From assembly GCA_009785655.1 (NCBI GenBank), contig WQVW01000005.1, positions 1-19,459 on the forward strand: a stretch of DNA of 19,459 nucleotides, read 5' to 3'. Of this stretch, positions 1 through 8,249 are shown piece by piece. The notes under the pieces are model-generated. The model was not told the DNA's origin. It worked only from the letters and a program-made list of their open reading frames with translations, and did not search any database. Positions within the stretch are counted from its first letter, which is position 1; every line of letters begins with the position of its first letter. Made by a program: the position numbers and the translations under genes. The DNA is from Oscillospiraceae bacterium. GTDB taxonomy: Bacteria; Bacillota; Clostridia; Oscillospirales; Oscillospiraceae.

Positions 1-618
1 GCGGCAATCATCGCGACGGTTGCCGGGACGTTCGCCGCTGTTGGGTTCCATCATATGCGCCGGAAATTCCGCACACCGATGATGCAGGTGAACAATATCC
101 CGATGATGAACGCCGATATCGTGACGGGTGTTTCACTGTGCCTGTTGTTTGTGTCGTTGGGCACCGTGCTGCGATTCCGGCTGGGATTTGGCACGCTGTT
201 GATCGCGCATATCACGTTCAATATCCCGTACGTGATCCTATGTATCATGCCGAAACTGCGCCAGCTTGACCGGAATCTGGTAGACGCCGCTTGTGACCTT
301 GGCTGTACATGGATGCAGGCATTCTGGAAAGTGATTATCCCGGAAATCAGGCCGGGGATCATCAACGGACTGATCATCGCCTTTACTCTGTCGATTGACG
401 ATTTTGTCATCAGCTACTTCACCGCCGGCGGCAACGTAATGACGCTGCCGATGCAGATATTCGCCATGACGCGCAGACGCGTCAGTCCGGAGATTAACGC
501 GTTGTCCAGTATTTTGTTTATGACGGTGCTCACTTTGCTTGTCATCCTCAATGTCAGAGAGATACGGCATGAGGATAAAATGAAGAAACGCGCCGCTAAT
601 TTAAAGGAGGTCAATTAA
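1..618 (+). CDS. potC: Spermidine/putrescine ABC transporter permease, PotC-like (5' end outside window)
   Basis: This is an inner-membrane permease of a polyamine importer, working with a second permease (PotB), an ATPase (PotA) and the binding protein encoded next door. The reading frame is open from base 1, so the start lies upstream, and 205 codons are visible of about 260 usual for the family. The visible part has hydrophobic segments typical of binding-protein-dependent permeases. It also has the cytoplasmic EAA loop that docks the ATPase: DAACDLGCTWMQAF followed by KVIIPEIRPGI. The stretch SIDDFVISYFTAGG is characteristic of PotC rather than PotB. The stop at 616-618 abuts the potD start with no gap, and the potD ribosome binding site lies inside the end of this gene, so the two are surely co-transcribed. 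The family call is firm. The exact polyamine is inferred from the family. Confidence 0.93.
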   Translation, partial: AAIIATVAGTFAAVGFHHMRRKFRTPMMQVNNIPMMNADIVTGVSLCLLFVSLGTVLRFRLGFGTLLIAHITFNIPYVILCIMPKLRQLDRNLVDAACDLGCTWMQAFWKVIIPEIRPGIINGLIIAFTLSIDDFVISYFTAGGNVMTLPMQIFAMTRRRVSPEINALSSILFMTVLTLLVILNVREIRHEDKMKKRAANLKEVN

Positions 619-1692
619 ATGAAAAAAACGATCACTGTAATTGCTGCCCTGTGCCTGATGCTTGCAATCATCGCGGGCTGCGCCAATGGAGACACAACCC
701 CCGATGCCGGGAACGGAACCACCGGTGGCGTCGTCCACGTACACAACTGGGGCGAGTTCATTGACATGGATGTGCTGGATATGTTCTATGAAGAATACGG
801 AATCCGGGTAATTTACAGCACGTTTGAAAGTAACGAGAGATTGTATTCACTGATGAGAATGGGCGGCGCCAGCATTGATGTCATCATTCCGTCTGACTAC
901 ATGATTGGACGGCTGATTGAAGAAGACATGCTGTATGAACTGGATTTCTCCAACATTCCAAACTTCGACTTGATAGACCCGCGATTCAAGAACCTTGCGT
1001 TCGATCCTGACAACAGATTCGCTGTCCCGTACAAAGTTGGCACGGTCGGGCTGATTTACAACTCCGCGATGATCACGGAACCTGTGACAAGCTGGGGCGC
1101 GTTGTTTGATCCGCAGTTTGCGCGGCAGATTCTGATGTTCGACAATCCGCGTGACGCATTCGGTGTCGCATTGCTATATCTTGGCTATTCGTTGAACACA
1201 ACGAACGAGACTGAAATTCGCGAGGCATTTGACCTGTTGGTTCAACAACGGGATATTTTGCAGGCATACGTCATGGATCAGATTTTTGAAAAGCTGATAT
1301 CCGGAGAAGCATGGATCGGACCGTATTATTCCCCAGACTTCCTGACCATGTACGCGTATAATCCTGATTTGAGAATCGCCCACCCGGTTGAAGGCGCGAA
1401 CTTCTTCGTGGACGCGATGGCCGTCCCACGCGGCGCACAGAACAGAGAGAACGCAGAGCTTTTCATCAACTTCATGTCACGCACCGATATTGCACTGATG
1501 AACATGAGCTGGTCTTACTACGCATCGGCTAACTACGAGGCGGCGGCGATATTCGCAGAGCAATTGAGTCCGATGGAACGCGACGTCGTATTTGCAACCC
1601 CGGAAGTTTATGCCAATACAGAAGTCTTCCTGCACCTGCCGCAACATATACTGGATCTGTATGACGAGCTTTGGATTGAGCTGAGGTCATAA
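619..1692 (+). CDS. potD: Spermidine/putrescine-binding lipoprotein PotD
   Basis: Extracytoplasmic substrate-binding component of the polyamine importer, 357 residues. The first 21 residues form a lipoprotein signal: basic MKK, hydrophobic stretch, then the lipobox IAGC with Cys21 as the expected lipidated residue. The mature protein begins with a Thr/Gly-rich linker and then the PotD-type opening HNWGEFIDMDVLDMF. Further family signatures are the substrate-pocket segments PSDYMIGRLI and VPYKVGTVGLIYN, the hinge region FDNPRDAFG, and AWIGPYYSPDF. The segment that usually reads NLWFDNM in homologues is NFFVDAM here, so the pocket aspartate is kept while a stacking Trp is replaced by Phe. The start is set by AAAGGAGG 8 bases upstream. 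The gene follows potC directly and is closed by a terminator at 1707-1745. Confidence 0.95.
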   Translation: MKKTITVIAALCLMLAIIAGCANGDTTPDAGNGTTGGVVHVHNWGEFIDMDVLDMFYEEYGIRVIYSTFESNERLYSLMRMGGASIDVIIPSDYMIGRLIEEDMLYELDFSNIPNFDLIDPRFKNLAFDPDNRFAVPYKVGTVGLIYNSAMITEPVTSWGALFDPQFARQILMFDNPRDAFGVALLYLGYSLNTTNETEIREAFDLLVQQRDILQAYVMDQIFEKLISGEAWIGPYYSPDFLTMYAYNPDLRIAHPVEGANFFVDAMAVPRGAQNRENAELFINFMSRTDIALMNMSWSYYASANYEAAAIFAEQLSPMERDVVFATPEVYANTEVFLHLPQHILDLYDELWIELRS

Positions 1693-1706
1693 GTTATCAT
1701 AGAAAA

Positions 1707-1745
1707 CGCCGTCCTTCTCCAATGGTGAAGGACGGCGCGTTTTTT
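1707..1745 (+). terminator. Rho-independent terminator after potD, probably bidirectional
   Basis: An 11-bp perfect stem (CGCCGTCCTTC at 1707-1717 with its complement at 1727-1737) is followed on the plus strand by six T residues at 1740-1745, about 15 bases after the potD stop. On the minus strand the same stem is followed by TTTTCT, so it can also end the thiN-HAD transcript whose last stop is at 1785. Confidence 0.92.
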
Positions 1746-1772
1746 GGTGCTGACATGCTGCGGTACGATGAC

Positions 1773-1803
1773 CGCCATCCGCCCCTACAAGGGGAAATCC
1801 GCC
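1773..1803. repeat. Copy of the TAGGGGCGGAT-type palindromic repeat, overlapping a gene end
   Basis: The 11-base word TAGGGGCGGAT (minus strand, 1787-1777) recurs at 13889-13899, and variants occur at 13994-14001 and 18252-18262. Here it is joined to a small hairpin (CCCCT-ACA-AGGGG, 1782-1794). The minus-strand HAD gene ends inside this repeat: its last codons and the TAG stop at 1785-1787 are repeat bases. The boundaries are approximate. Confidence 0.6.
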
Positions 1804-2429
1804 AGCGACTTAAAATAATAATCCCCCAACGCACGGATTTCGTCCTGATGGTCTTCCGCCAACATATCATATACAGCGACCACCGGGAATCCCGCTTGTG
1901 TGGCTGATTTTACGGCGTATAGCGCATCCTCGAACACCAGCGTGTCCGCTGCTTCCGTTCCAAGGAATTCTGCGGCGGTGAGATAAATATCCGGGCGGGA
2001 TTTGCTTGTCTGTTCTTCTGCACAGGTGAAAATTCTGCCGAAATATTTTGCAATGCCGCAGCGTTGCAGCGCGGGTTCTATCAGGCTTCGATCCGTTGCT
2101 GTGGCCACGCACATTTTTATTCCCCGGTTTTGGAATGCTTCCAATATTTCAATGATGCCGGCTTTCAATGGGGCTTCATTGAAATAAAAATCCGCCAGCA
2201 GCGCATGGATTCCGGCGTGAATGGCTTCCTCTGTCTGGGTTAGCCCGTATTCCGCCCGAAAATAAGCCGGGATTTGATGTCCGCCGATTTGGGACAGCTC
2301 ATCATTTAACTCAGGCTGCGGCACCGCCCCTTGGCTTATCAGATAGTTCTCCGCGACGTTTTCCCATATCTGCATCGAGTCCAGCATCGTGCCGTCAACG
2401 TCAAAAATCGCGCCTTTGATGTTTGTCAT
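1785..2429 (-). CDS. HAD-superfamily hydrolase, beta-phosphoglucomutase-like subfamily
   Basis: A 214-residue cytoplasmic phosphatase or phosphomutase of the HAD IA group. All four HAD motifs are visible: motif I DVDGT with nucleophile Asp10 and acid/base Asp12, motif II with Thr in VATATD near residue 110, motif III Lys143 in SKSRPDIY, and motif IV Glu167-Asp168 in VFEDALYAV. A helical cap domain lies between motifs I and II. The substrate cannot be read from the sequence; family members act on sugar phosphates, phosphoglycolate or nucleotides. The ATG at 2429 is chosen because GGAGGGG lies just upstream and the longer frame (to 2687) runs antiparallel to nothing but thiN codons. The start overlaps the thiN stop as ATGA, indicating translational coupling. 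The last codons and stop come from a dispersed repeat, so the original C-terminus may have been slightly different. Confidence 0.9.
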   Translation of the reverse strand: MTNIKGAIFDVDGTMLDSMQIWENVAENYLISQGAVPQPELNDELSQIGGHQIPAYFRAEYGLTQTEEAIHAGIHALLADFYFNEAPLKAGIIEILEAFQNRGIKMCVATATDRSLIEPALQRCGIAKYFGRIFTCAEEQTSKSRPDIYLTAAEFLGTEAADTLVFEDALYAVKSATQAGFPVVAVYDMLAEDHQDEIRALGDYYFKSLADFPL

Positions 2430-3058
2430 AACCCCTCCAAAAATGATAGTCCGCATTCCCATGTAACTATAAGCATGCCGTTGCATACGGATATTTCCGC
2501 ACGTTCGCCAATACATTCGTTGCTTACGCCGATCGGATAATCCCCGGTCAGCACGCCGTTTTGCAATGCGTATTTTAATCCGGTGATCGTCACACCCTCT
2601 GCCCTGTCGCCCGCACAGAATACGGATACGCCGCCGGAAGCACCGGGCGAGAATCTTATCGTACCGTTTGCAACAGCGGTGACACAAATATCGTGACCAA
2701 TCAGAACGCCGGTGGCGTTCTTTTTTGCAATATATGTTAAAAGCTGCATATTCGCCAGCGTGTGGTCAAGCCTGCCGCCCAATCCGCCATCGATGATAAA
2801 CGCGTTGCATCCGCGAGTCAATCCGTGATCGACGGCGATGCGCATATCGGTATCATCCTTCTCCTCCGGGGATATGGCAACGTTCGGATGATCCGGTATT
2901 TCGCCGAGAGAATCGAAGTCGCCAACGACAATATCCGGCGCAACGCCGCGTGAAATCAACGCCGCGAACCCGCCGTCCGCCGCGATGATATAGTCGTCCG
3001 TGCCGGGCGTGTAAAATCCGCAGTATTCCCCTGCCCCGGCGATGAAACATCGGTGCAT
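2426..3058 (-). CDS. thiN: Thiamine diphosphokinase
   Basis: Cytoplasmic enzyme that transfers pyrophosphate from ATP to thiamine to give thiamine diphosphate, the cofactor needed by Dxs encoded elsewhere in this window. At 210 residues it has the normal ThiN length. Diagnostic motifs in order are AADGG (27-30), GDFDS (46-50), EEKDDTDM (66-72), GGLGGRLDHTLAN (91-103) in the catalytic domain, and the thiamine-binding C-terminal segment GLKYAL then GVSNE (177-181). The start is supported by AAAGGGG upstream and a consensus promoter leaving a leader of only about 18 bases, too short for a TPP riboswitch. It is translationally coupled to the HAD gene through a 4-bp ATGA overlap. Confidence 0.95.
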   Translation of the reverse strand: MHRCFIAGAGEYCGFYTPGTDDYIIAADGGFAALISRGVAPDIVVGDFDSLGEIPDHPNVAISPEEKDDTDMRIAVDHGLTRGCNAFIIDGGLGGRLDHTLANMQLLTYIAKKNATGVLIGHDICVTAVANGTIRFSPGASGGVSVFCAGDRAEGVTITGLKYALQNGVLTGDYPIGVSNECIGERAEISVCNGMLIVTWECGLSFLEGL

Positions 3059-3082
3059 TTCTTCACCCCTTTAACATCGGTC

Positions 3083-3111
3083 ATTATACTTTTGCGGCGG
3101 CGTAATGTCAA
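3083..3111 (-). promoter_or_regulatory. Sigma-A promoter of thiN-HAD operon
   Basis: On the minus strand a perfect -35 box TTGACA (3111-3106) and a perfect -10 box TATAAT (3088-3083) are separated by exactly 17 bases. The expected transcription start is near 3076, about 18 bases before the thiN ATG. Confidence 0.9.
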
Positions 3112-3123
3112 GCGTGTTGATGC

Positions 3124-3152
3124 TTGCATTTTTGCACAATTATCGGTATAAT
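3124..3152 (+). promoter_or_regulatory. Sigma-A promoter of the ABC exporter-MATE operon
   Basis: The plus strand has TTGCAT at 3124-3129, a 17-base spacer, and TATAAT at 3147-3152. Transcription should begin near 3159, which rules out the far-upstream in-frame ATG at 3124 and leaves a roughly 28-base leader before the ATG at 3187. The -35 box lies only 12 bases from that of the divergent thiN promoter. Confidence 0.85.
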
Positions 3153-3186
3153 TAGCGCAAAATGTATGGGATTAGGAGTTGGAAGT

Positions 3187-4914
3187 ATGAGGAAAATTTT
3201 CAGACTGTTCCGCTTTGCGGGGCCGTGGGCGAAGCACTTGGCTGCCGCAACGCTCGCGTTATTCGTGATCTCCGCAGTCAACTTAGCCGCGCCCGAGGTG
3301 ATACGGCGGGTCATCGTGCTGATGGAAGGCGGGGACTTGGCCGAGGCGATCGGCAGTATCGTTAGACTTGCGTTGGTGCTGCTTGGGCTGTTCGCAGTGC
3401 GCGGCGTCTGCCAGTTTTTGAACAGCTATCTCTCGCACTACGCCTCTTGGAAAATGGTCAACCGGTTGAGATGTACTATATATGATCACTTGCAAAAATT
3501 GTCGATGAGCTATTATCACGACAAACAAACCGGTCAGCTGATGTCACGCGTGGTGAACGACACGCAGGCGTTTGAAAACCTGATCGCCCACGCACTGCCG
3601 GAGGTGATTACGAATATAATCACACTGCTTGGTGTTTTTGTCATTCTGCTGACGATCAACCCAATGCTTGCCCTGCTGGTCTGCGCGCCGATTCCGTTGA
3701 TTTTTGGTCTGTCAATGGTGCCAAAGCTGATGGGGAAATACTTTGCCCAAGGGCAGAAAAAAATCGGCGAACTCAACGCCGCGCTGCAAGACAATTTTTC
3801 CGGCATCAAAGAAATCCAGGTTTTTAATAAACAGAAGCAAGAATCGGCAAAAGTACGTGAGAAATCGACACAGCACGCCACCGCGCTGATCAAGGCTTTG
3901 TTTTTCGCGGGCATTTTGCAGCCATCGGTCGGATTTGTCACACAGCTCGGCACGATCATTGTGCTGATTGCGGGGCCGATCATTGCCGTCAGAACCGGGT
4001 TCGCTATTTCTGATTTGGTTGCATTTCTGCTGTACATAAACCTCTTCTTTGCCCCGGTGGCGACGATTACACGCCTGATGGAAGACGTTCAGCAAGGCAT
4101 CGCCGGTACGGATCGTGTGTTTGAGATACTGGATACAGAACCCGATATCAAAGACTCACCCAACGCCCAAAAAGTTGGCAGACTGCAAGGGGAGCTGGAG
4201 TTCCATAATGTATCATTCTCATATGGTGAGGATATTGAGGTGCTGGACGATATTAACTTCAAGGCAAAGGCCGGGCAGATGATCGCCCTTGTCGGCCCCA
4301 CTGGGGTGGGCAAAAGCACCATTTCCGGCCTGATTGCACGGTTTTATGACCCCACATCCGGCAAAATAACGATAGACGGCATTGATATCAAAGACATGAC
4401 GCTGGAAAGTTTGCGCAATCAATTGAGCTTTGTGCTGCAAGATGTGTTTCTGTGGAGCGGCACGATCGCTGAAAACATCGCCTACGGCTGTGATTCCGCA
4501 ACACCGGAAGAGATCGAAAACGCCGCCAAAGTCGCGTGTATTCATGAGTTTATAGATGGTCTGCCGGACAAATATGACACCGTCATCGGTGAACGCGGCG
4601 TCCGCCTCTCCGGCGGGCAGAAGCAGCGGCTGGCGATTGCGCGATCAGTACTGCGCAACTGTCCGATCCTGCTGTTGGATGAAGCGACCTCGGCCGTTGA
4701 TACCGAGACAGAGCGCGAGATACAGCGCGCCATCGACCAGATAATGGGACAGCGGACGCTTGTTGTCATCGCGCACAGACTGTCCACGATACGCAAAGCC
4801 GACTTGATTATCGCGTTGCAGGACGGCAAAGTCGCTGAATGCGGCTCTCACGAAGAACTGTTGGCCAAAGGCGGCATATACGCCTCTCTGTGCGCACAGC
4901 AGAGTGTGAGCTGA
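3187..4914 (+). CDS. ABC exporter half-transporter (multidrug/lipid type, fused TMD-NBD)
   Basis: A 575-residue membrane protein with an N-terminal six-helix transmembrane domain (about residues 15-320) fused to an ATPase domain, the MsbA/BmrA/LmrA-like architecture. It should act as a dimer exporting lipids, drugs or peptides. The ATPase motifs are complete: Walker A GPTGVGKST (about 370-378), Q-loop FVLQD, signature LSGGQ (474-478), Walker B ILLLDEATSAVD (from about 493) and the switch histidine in IAHRLS (about 530). The NBD-contacting coupling helix region YYHDKQTGQLMSRVVNDT is typical of the family. The ATG at 3187 is chosen over upstream in-frame ATGs because AGGAG lies 8 bases before it and the promoter start site excludes the others. 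MATE follows after 13 bases, so both are probably one transcript. The substrate is not readable from the sequence. Confidence 0.93.
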   Translation: MRKIFRLFRFAGPWAKHLAAATLALFVISAVNLAAPEVIRRVIVLMEGGDLAEAIGSIVRLALVLLGLFAVRGVCQFLNSYLSHYASWKMVNRLRCTIYDHLQKLSMSYYHDKQTGQLMSRVVNDTQAFENLIAHALPEVITNIITLLGVFVILLTINPMLALLVCAPIPLIFGLSMVPKLMGKYFAQGQKKIGELNAALQDNFSGIKEIQVFNKQKQESAKVREKSTQHATALIKALFFAGILQPSVGFVTQLGTIIVLIAGPIIAVRTGFAISDLVAFLLYINLFFAPVATITRLMEDVQQGIAGTDRVFEILDTEPDIKDSPNAQKVGRLQGELEFHNVSFSYGEDIEVLDDINFKAKAGQMIALVGPTGVGKSTISGLIARFYDPTSGKITIDGIDIKDMTLESLRNQLSFVLQDVFLWSGTIAENIAYGCDSATPEEIENAAKVACIHEFIDGLPDKYDTVIGERGVRLSGGQKQRLAIARSVLRNCPILLLDEATSAVDTETEREIQRAIDQIMGQRTLVVIAHRLSTIRKADLIIALQDGKVAECGSHEELLAKGGIYASLCAQQSVS

Positions 4915-4930
4915 AAGATGTGACGCTGTG

Positions 4931-6388
4931 ATGATATTGACAAAAATGAAGGGCCTGTTCGGCGCACAGGATATGACTGTGGGGCGTCCGCTGACTGTGA
5001 TGATGAAATTCTCACTGCCATTGCTGCTGGGGAATCTTGCGCAGTTGATGTACAATATGGTCAACGCCAGAATGCTGGGTACAATGGTCAGTCCCGTGGC
5101 ACTCGCCGCAGTCGGCGTATCGATGCCGATACAAAACTTGTTTTTCGTGTTCTTTATGACCGTTGGCGCGGGCATATCCATTGTTGTGGCACAGTATTTC
5201 GGCGCGAAAGACAAAGAAAAGCTGTCCCACTCCGTCGGCGCGGCAATCGTGATGACGCTGATTGCGACCGTGGCGATCGCCGTGCTGGGCATATCGCTGT
5301 CCGGCGTGATATTAAACGCAACCAATGTTGCTGATGAGATTTTCCCCTGGGCGCGGCAGTATCTGATGATCATGTTCGCCGGTGCGGTCGGCGTTGGGTT
5401 TTACAACGTATTGTCCGGCATACTGCGCGGCATGGGGGACGCTGTATTCCCGCTGCTGGTGTTGATATGCACGTCTTTGCTGAATATACTCTTGAACATT
5501 GTTTTCGTCGGTATGCTGGATATGGAAGTCGCGGGTTCGGCATTTGCAACGGTGATCGCCCAGACGCTGTCCGCAGTCGCGTGTCTGATCCGTCTGTTGA
5601 AAATGAAGGATATCGCCGAAATCACGCGCCGCACCCTGCGGCTGACCAAGGGATACGTGAAGAATATCCTACGGATCGGGGTGCCTGTCGGTGTGCAGCA
5701 GACGGTGTTGACCATGGCGTCAGTGTTCGTGCAGGCGTTGATTAACGATACGGTCGTCCCAGATGCGGCGGGCATCGCCTCAACCACGATTTTTGTGGCG
5801 GCGGCTGCTGCGTTTAATCAGGTGGAAGCGGTGTCAATGCTGCCGAGACAGGCGCTTGGACTCGGTGTCTCAACATTTACCGGGCAGAACATCGGTGCGG
5901 CGCAGCTGGATCGTGTGAAAAAAGGCTTCCGCATCACGCTGATCACTTCGCTGATTATATCCGCGGTGCTGTTCACGTTGATCTACGTGTTCGGTGGGCA
6001 CTTGATCGGGTGGTTCATTGACCCGGCTGACCCGAATGCGCGCGAGATCGTGCGCTGGGGCGTATACATCCAGCGCATTATGATATGGAACTATTTTTTC
6101 ATCGCGTTCATGCAAGCGTCCACCGGCATATTGCGCGGTGCGGGCGCAACGTTCTCGGTGATGATAGTGACGATTATCGCCACCGTGTTCATGCGTGTGC
6201 CGATGGCGTATATATGGGTCGGGATGAGCAGAACCGCACTGAATCCCGGCGGCGAACCGGCCGGAATATACTGGTCGATGGTCATCTGCACCGGCATCGC
6301 CTCAGCACTGTGTATGTGGTACTATCTGTCGGGACGCTGGAAAAAACTATCGCTGGTGAAAAAGGAAGCGAAAACGGCGGACGCGTGA
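4931..6388 (+). CDS. MATE-family multidrug/Na+ (H+) antiporter
   Basis: A polytopic efflux protein of about 485 residues with roughly twelve hydrophobic segments, the MATE size. Family signatures are visible in both halves: LPLLLGNLAQLMYNMVNARMLG with ALAAVG in the first, and RQALGLGVSTFTGQNIGA, the loop before the second half, in the middle. The first transmembrane segments resemble the DinF/NorM-like clostridial branch. The start is uncertain: GTG at 4928 and ATG at 4931 are adjacent, ATG at 4946 is also in frame, and no strong ribosome binding site is present. The close spacing to the ABC exporter suggests coupled translation. Together the pair looks like a drug or metabolite export operon, but no regulator gene is adjacent. 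A rho-independent terminator follows. Confidence 0.92.
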   Translation: MILTKMKGLFGAQDMTVGRPLTVMMKFSLPLLLGNLAQLMYNMVNARMLGTMVSPVALAAVGVSMPIQNLFFVFFMTVGAGISIVVAQYFGAKDKEKLSHSVGAAIVMTLIATVAIAVLGISLSGVILNATNVADEIFPWARQYLMIMFAGAVGVGFYNVLSGILRGMGDAVFPLLVLICTSLLNILLNIVFVGMLDMEVAGSAFATVIAQTLSAVACLIRLLKMKDIAEITRRTLRLTKGYVKNILRIGVPVGVQQTVLTMASVFVQALINDTVVPDAAGIASTTIFVAAAAAFNQVEAVSMLPRQALGLGVSTFTGQNIGAAQLDRVKKGFRITLITSLIISAVLFTLIYVFGGHLIGWFIDPADPNAREIVRWGVYIQRIMIWNYFFIAFMQASTGILRGAGATFSVMIVTIIATVFMRVPMAYIWVGMSRTALNPGGEPAGIYWSMVICTGIASALCMWYYLSGRWKKLSLVKKEAKTADA

Positions 6389-6408
6389 TGCGATAACCGA
6401 GAATCTTC

Positions 6409-6444
6409 AAGGGCGCACAAATTAATGTGCGCCCTTGTTATTTT
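6409..6444 (+). terminator. Rho-independent terminator after MATE gene
   Basis: A perfect 11-bp stem (AAGGGCGCACA at 6409-6419 with TGTGCGCCCTT at 6426-6436) and a 6-base loop are followed by GTTATTTT. It lies 20 bases past the MATE stop. Confidence 0.9.
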
Positions 6445-6450
6445 CCGTTC

Positions 6451-6498
6451 GGACAAAACACCCGCAGACTGCGGTCGGCACCCTCGGGGCGCAGCGGG
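6451..6498. repeat. Family-1 palindromic repeat, single arm, downstream of recN
   Basis: The arm begins GGACAAAACACCC, continues with a self-complementary head CCGCAG-A-CTGCGG (6462-6474), then GTCGGCACCCTCGG. The same flanks recur at 8250-8388, 12942-13083, 17047-17097 and 19388-19412. Read on the minus strand, the head is followed by GTGTTTTGTCC, so this copy could help end the recN transcript, for which no other clear terminator is seen. Confidence 0.72.
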
Positions 6499-6517
6499 TA
6501 GGATTTTTATATCTTCC

Positions 6518-8209
6518 TCAATCCCTAAGCACCTGCTTATATCCCTCCGCAGAGGCCAATTGCTCTTCTGCGCTGGTCAGGGCTGATGCCGTTATGTTCT
6601 CGCCGCCGCTGAGGCGGGCGATTTCTTGCTTTCGGCCTTCCAGATCAAGTGCAATCACATGCGTGAATGTCTCTCCATCGGTGACGCTTTTTTGGATTTC
6701 AAAGTGCATGTCGGCCATTGCGGCAATCTGCGGCAGATGCGTCACGCACAGCACTTGGCGATTCTGCGCGAGTTTGGCCAGCTTCTCCCCCACCCGCTGC
6801 GCCGCGATGCCGGATACGCCTGCGTCCACTTCATCGAACACCATCGTGCCGGTATCTCCTTTCGCACTGAGGACGTTTTTCAGTGCCAGCATGATTCTGG
6901 ACAACTCACCGCCGGAAGCAATGCGGCTAATCCGCCCCGGGGCTTGCCCTACGTTGGCCGACATCAGAAAGCGCACATCGTCTCCCCCGCTGGCAGACAG
7001 CCCATGTTCGCCCGCAACGGCAGTGAACTCCGCCTTGAATTCCACACCCGGCATATTCAGCTCCGCCAGTTCGCTCATCACACGCTTTTCAAGCGTTTCA
7101 GCGGCGGCGCGGCGTTCAATGGACAACGCCTCTGCGAATGCCACCGCCTCTTTCACGCAAGCATCCAATTCGTTTGAAAGCTTTTCCAGCCTATCCGATG
7201 AATCCTCAATATCCGCAAGTTCCGTGTGGCTTTGCGCCAGGCGATCCAACGCGTCCTGTTCGCTGCCGTATTTGCGCGTGATTCGCCGCAGGACATCCAG
7301 CCGGTCTTCCAATGCATCAAATGCGTCGGGCGAAAAATCCAGCTCCGCACGGAGGTCGCGCAGTGAATCCGATATATCCTGCACCGTGTATCTCGCGTCT
7401 GTCAACCGTTCACCCAGTGATTGCAGTGCTTCGGAATATCCGGCTGCACGATCCAGTGCCGCCTGCGCCGTGCTGATTTGCGCCACCGCCCCGTTATCGC
7501 CGCCGTACAGCGATTCAAACGCGGTTTCCACCGCCTCCGTCAGTTTCGATGCGTTGCGCATCAAATCCCGCCGGGCGGTGAGTTCGTCCTGCTCACCCGG
7601 TTTCAGCTTGGCATGTTCAATTTCATCTATCTGATATTTCAGCGCGTCAATACGGCGCGTTTTTTCATCCGCGTCCATGCTGAATTTTTCAATGTCTGCC
7701 TGCTTGTCCCGCATCTTTTTATAAGCCGCTTTGAACGCATTCAACGCAACGCTCAGGTCTCCGAATGCATCGAGATATGTAAGGTGTGAGGATTCGTCAA
7801 GCAGTTTTCTGCCGTCGTTCTGTCCGTGTATATCGATCAGCTCTGCGCCCAGTTCACGCAATTGCGCGGCCGACACCGGCATTCCGTTGACTCTGCATGT
7901 ACTTTTCCCATCCGCCGTTACTTTGCGGGTGATGATAATCTCGCCATCCTCCAGGTCAATATCATTATCCGCAAACCACGGAAGTGCTTCATCATCCGCT
8001 GAAAATTCAGCGGTGACAGCGGCTTTGTCCGCGCCGGTTCTGATAATCTCGCGAGACACACGCGCACCTGTCACAGCGGTGAGTGCGTCGATGACAATTG
8101 ATTTCCCCGCGCCGGTTTCCCCGGTCAAAACATTCAGGCCGGGGGCAAATTCAATATCCGCTTTTTCAATAACGGCTATATTTTCAATATGCAAGAGTTT
8201 GATTCGCAT
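6518..8209 (-). CDS. recN: DNA repair protein RecN
   Basis: SMC-like ATPase that gathers broken DNA ends early in double-strand break repair; 563 residues, normal for RecN. The N-terminal half-site has Walker A GETGAGKS (30-37) within GLNVLTGETGAGKSIVIDAL. A long charged coiled-coil region follows, from about residue 150 to 360. The C-terminal half has the ABC signature SGGELSR and Walker B TMVFDEVDAGVSG, then the switch segment VTHLPQIAAMAD. The ATG at 8209 is chosen because AAAGGAGG precedes it at about 8224-8217; the frame remains open further upstream, but that part is repeat DNA. It is the last gene of the minus-strand cluster, separated from argR by a 140-bp repeat. Spo0A and SpoIVB genes, often next to recN in Clostridia, are not here. 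Confidence 0.96.
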   Translation of the reverse strand: MRIKLLHIENIAVIEKADIEFAPGLNVLTGETGAGKSIVIDALTAVTGARVSREIIRTGADKAAVTAEFSADDEALPWFADNDIDLEDGEIIITRKVTADGKSTCRVNGMPVSAAQLRELGAELIDIHGQNDGRKLLDESSHLTYLDAFGDLSVALNAFKAAYKKMRDKQADIEKFSMDADEKTRRIDALKYQIDEIEHAKLKPGEQDELTARRDLMRNASKLTEAVETAFESLYGGDNGAVAQISTAQAALDRAAGYSEALQSLGERLTDARYTVQDISDSLRDLRAELDFSPDAFDALEDRLDVLRRITRKYGSEQDALDRLAQSHTELADIEDSSDRLEKLSNELDACVKEAVAFAEALSIERRAAAETLEKRVMSELAELNMPGVEFKAEFTAVAGEHGLSASGGDDVRFLMSANVGQAPGRISRIASGGELSRIMLALKNVLSAKGDTGTMVFDEVDAGVSGIAAQRVGEKLAKLAQNRQVLCVTHLPQIAAMADMHFEIQKSVTDGETFTHVIALDLEGRKQEIARLSGGENITASALTSAEEQLASAEGYKQVLRD

Positions 8210-8249
8210 AGCACCGGCCTCCTTTGTTTGGATGGTATCGAGAAGATAG

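Noticed and set aside
2430..2687. Longer HAD hydrolase start at 2687
   Set aside because: The extra part overlaps thiN in another frame and is Arg/Cys-rich shadow sequence; the ATG at 2429 with GGAGGGG gives a standard HAD N-terminus.
3059..3082. TPP riboswitch upstream of thiN
   Set aside because: The leader is only about 18 bases, too short for the THI element, and no such motif is visible.
6435..7634. Plus-strand open frame of 399 codons opposite recN
   Set aside because: It is Ser/Arg/Ala-rich antisense of a well-conserved recN, lacks a ribosome binding site and known motifs, and starts in repeat DNA.
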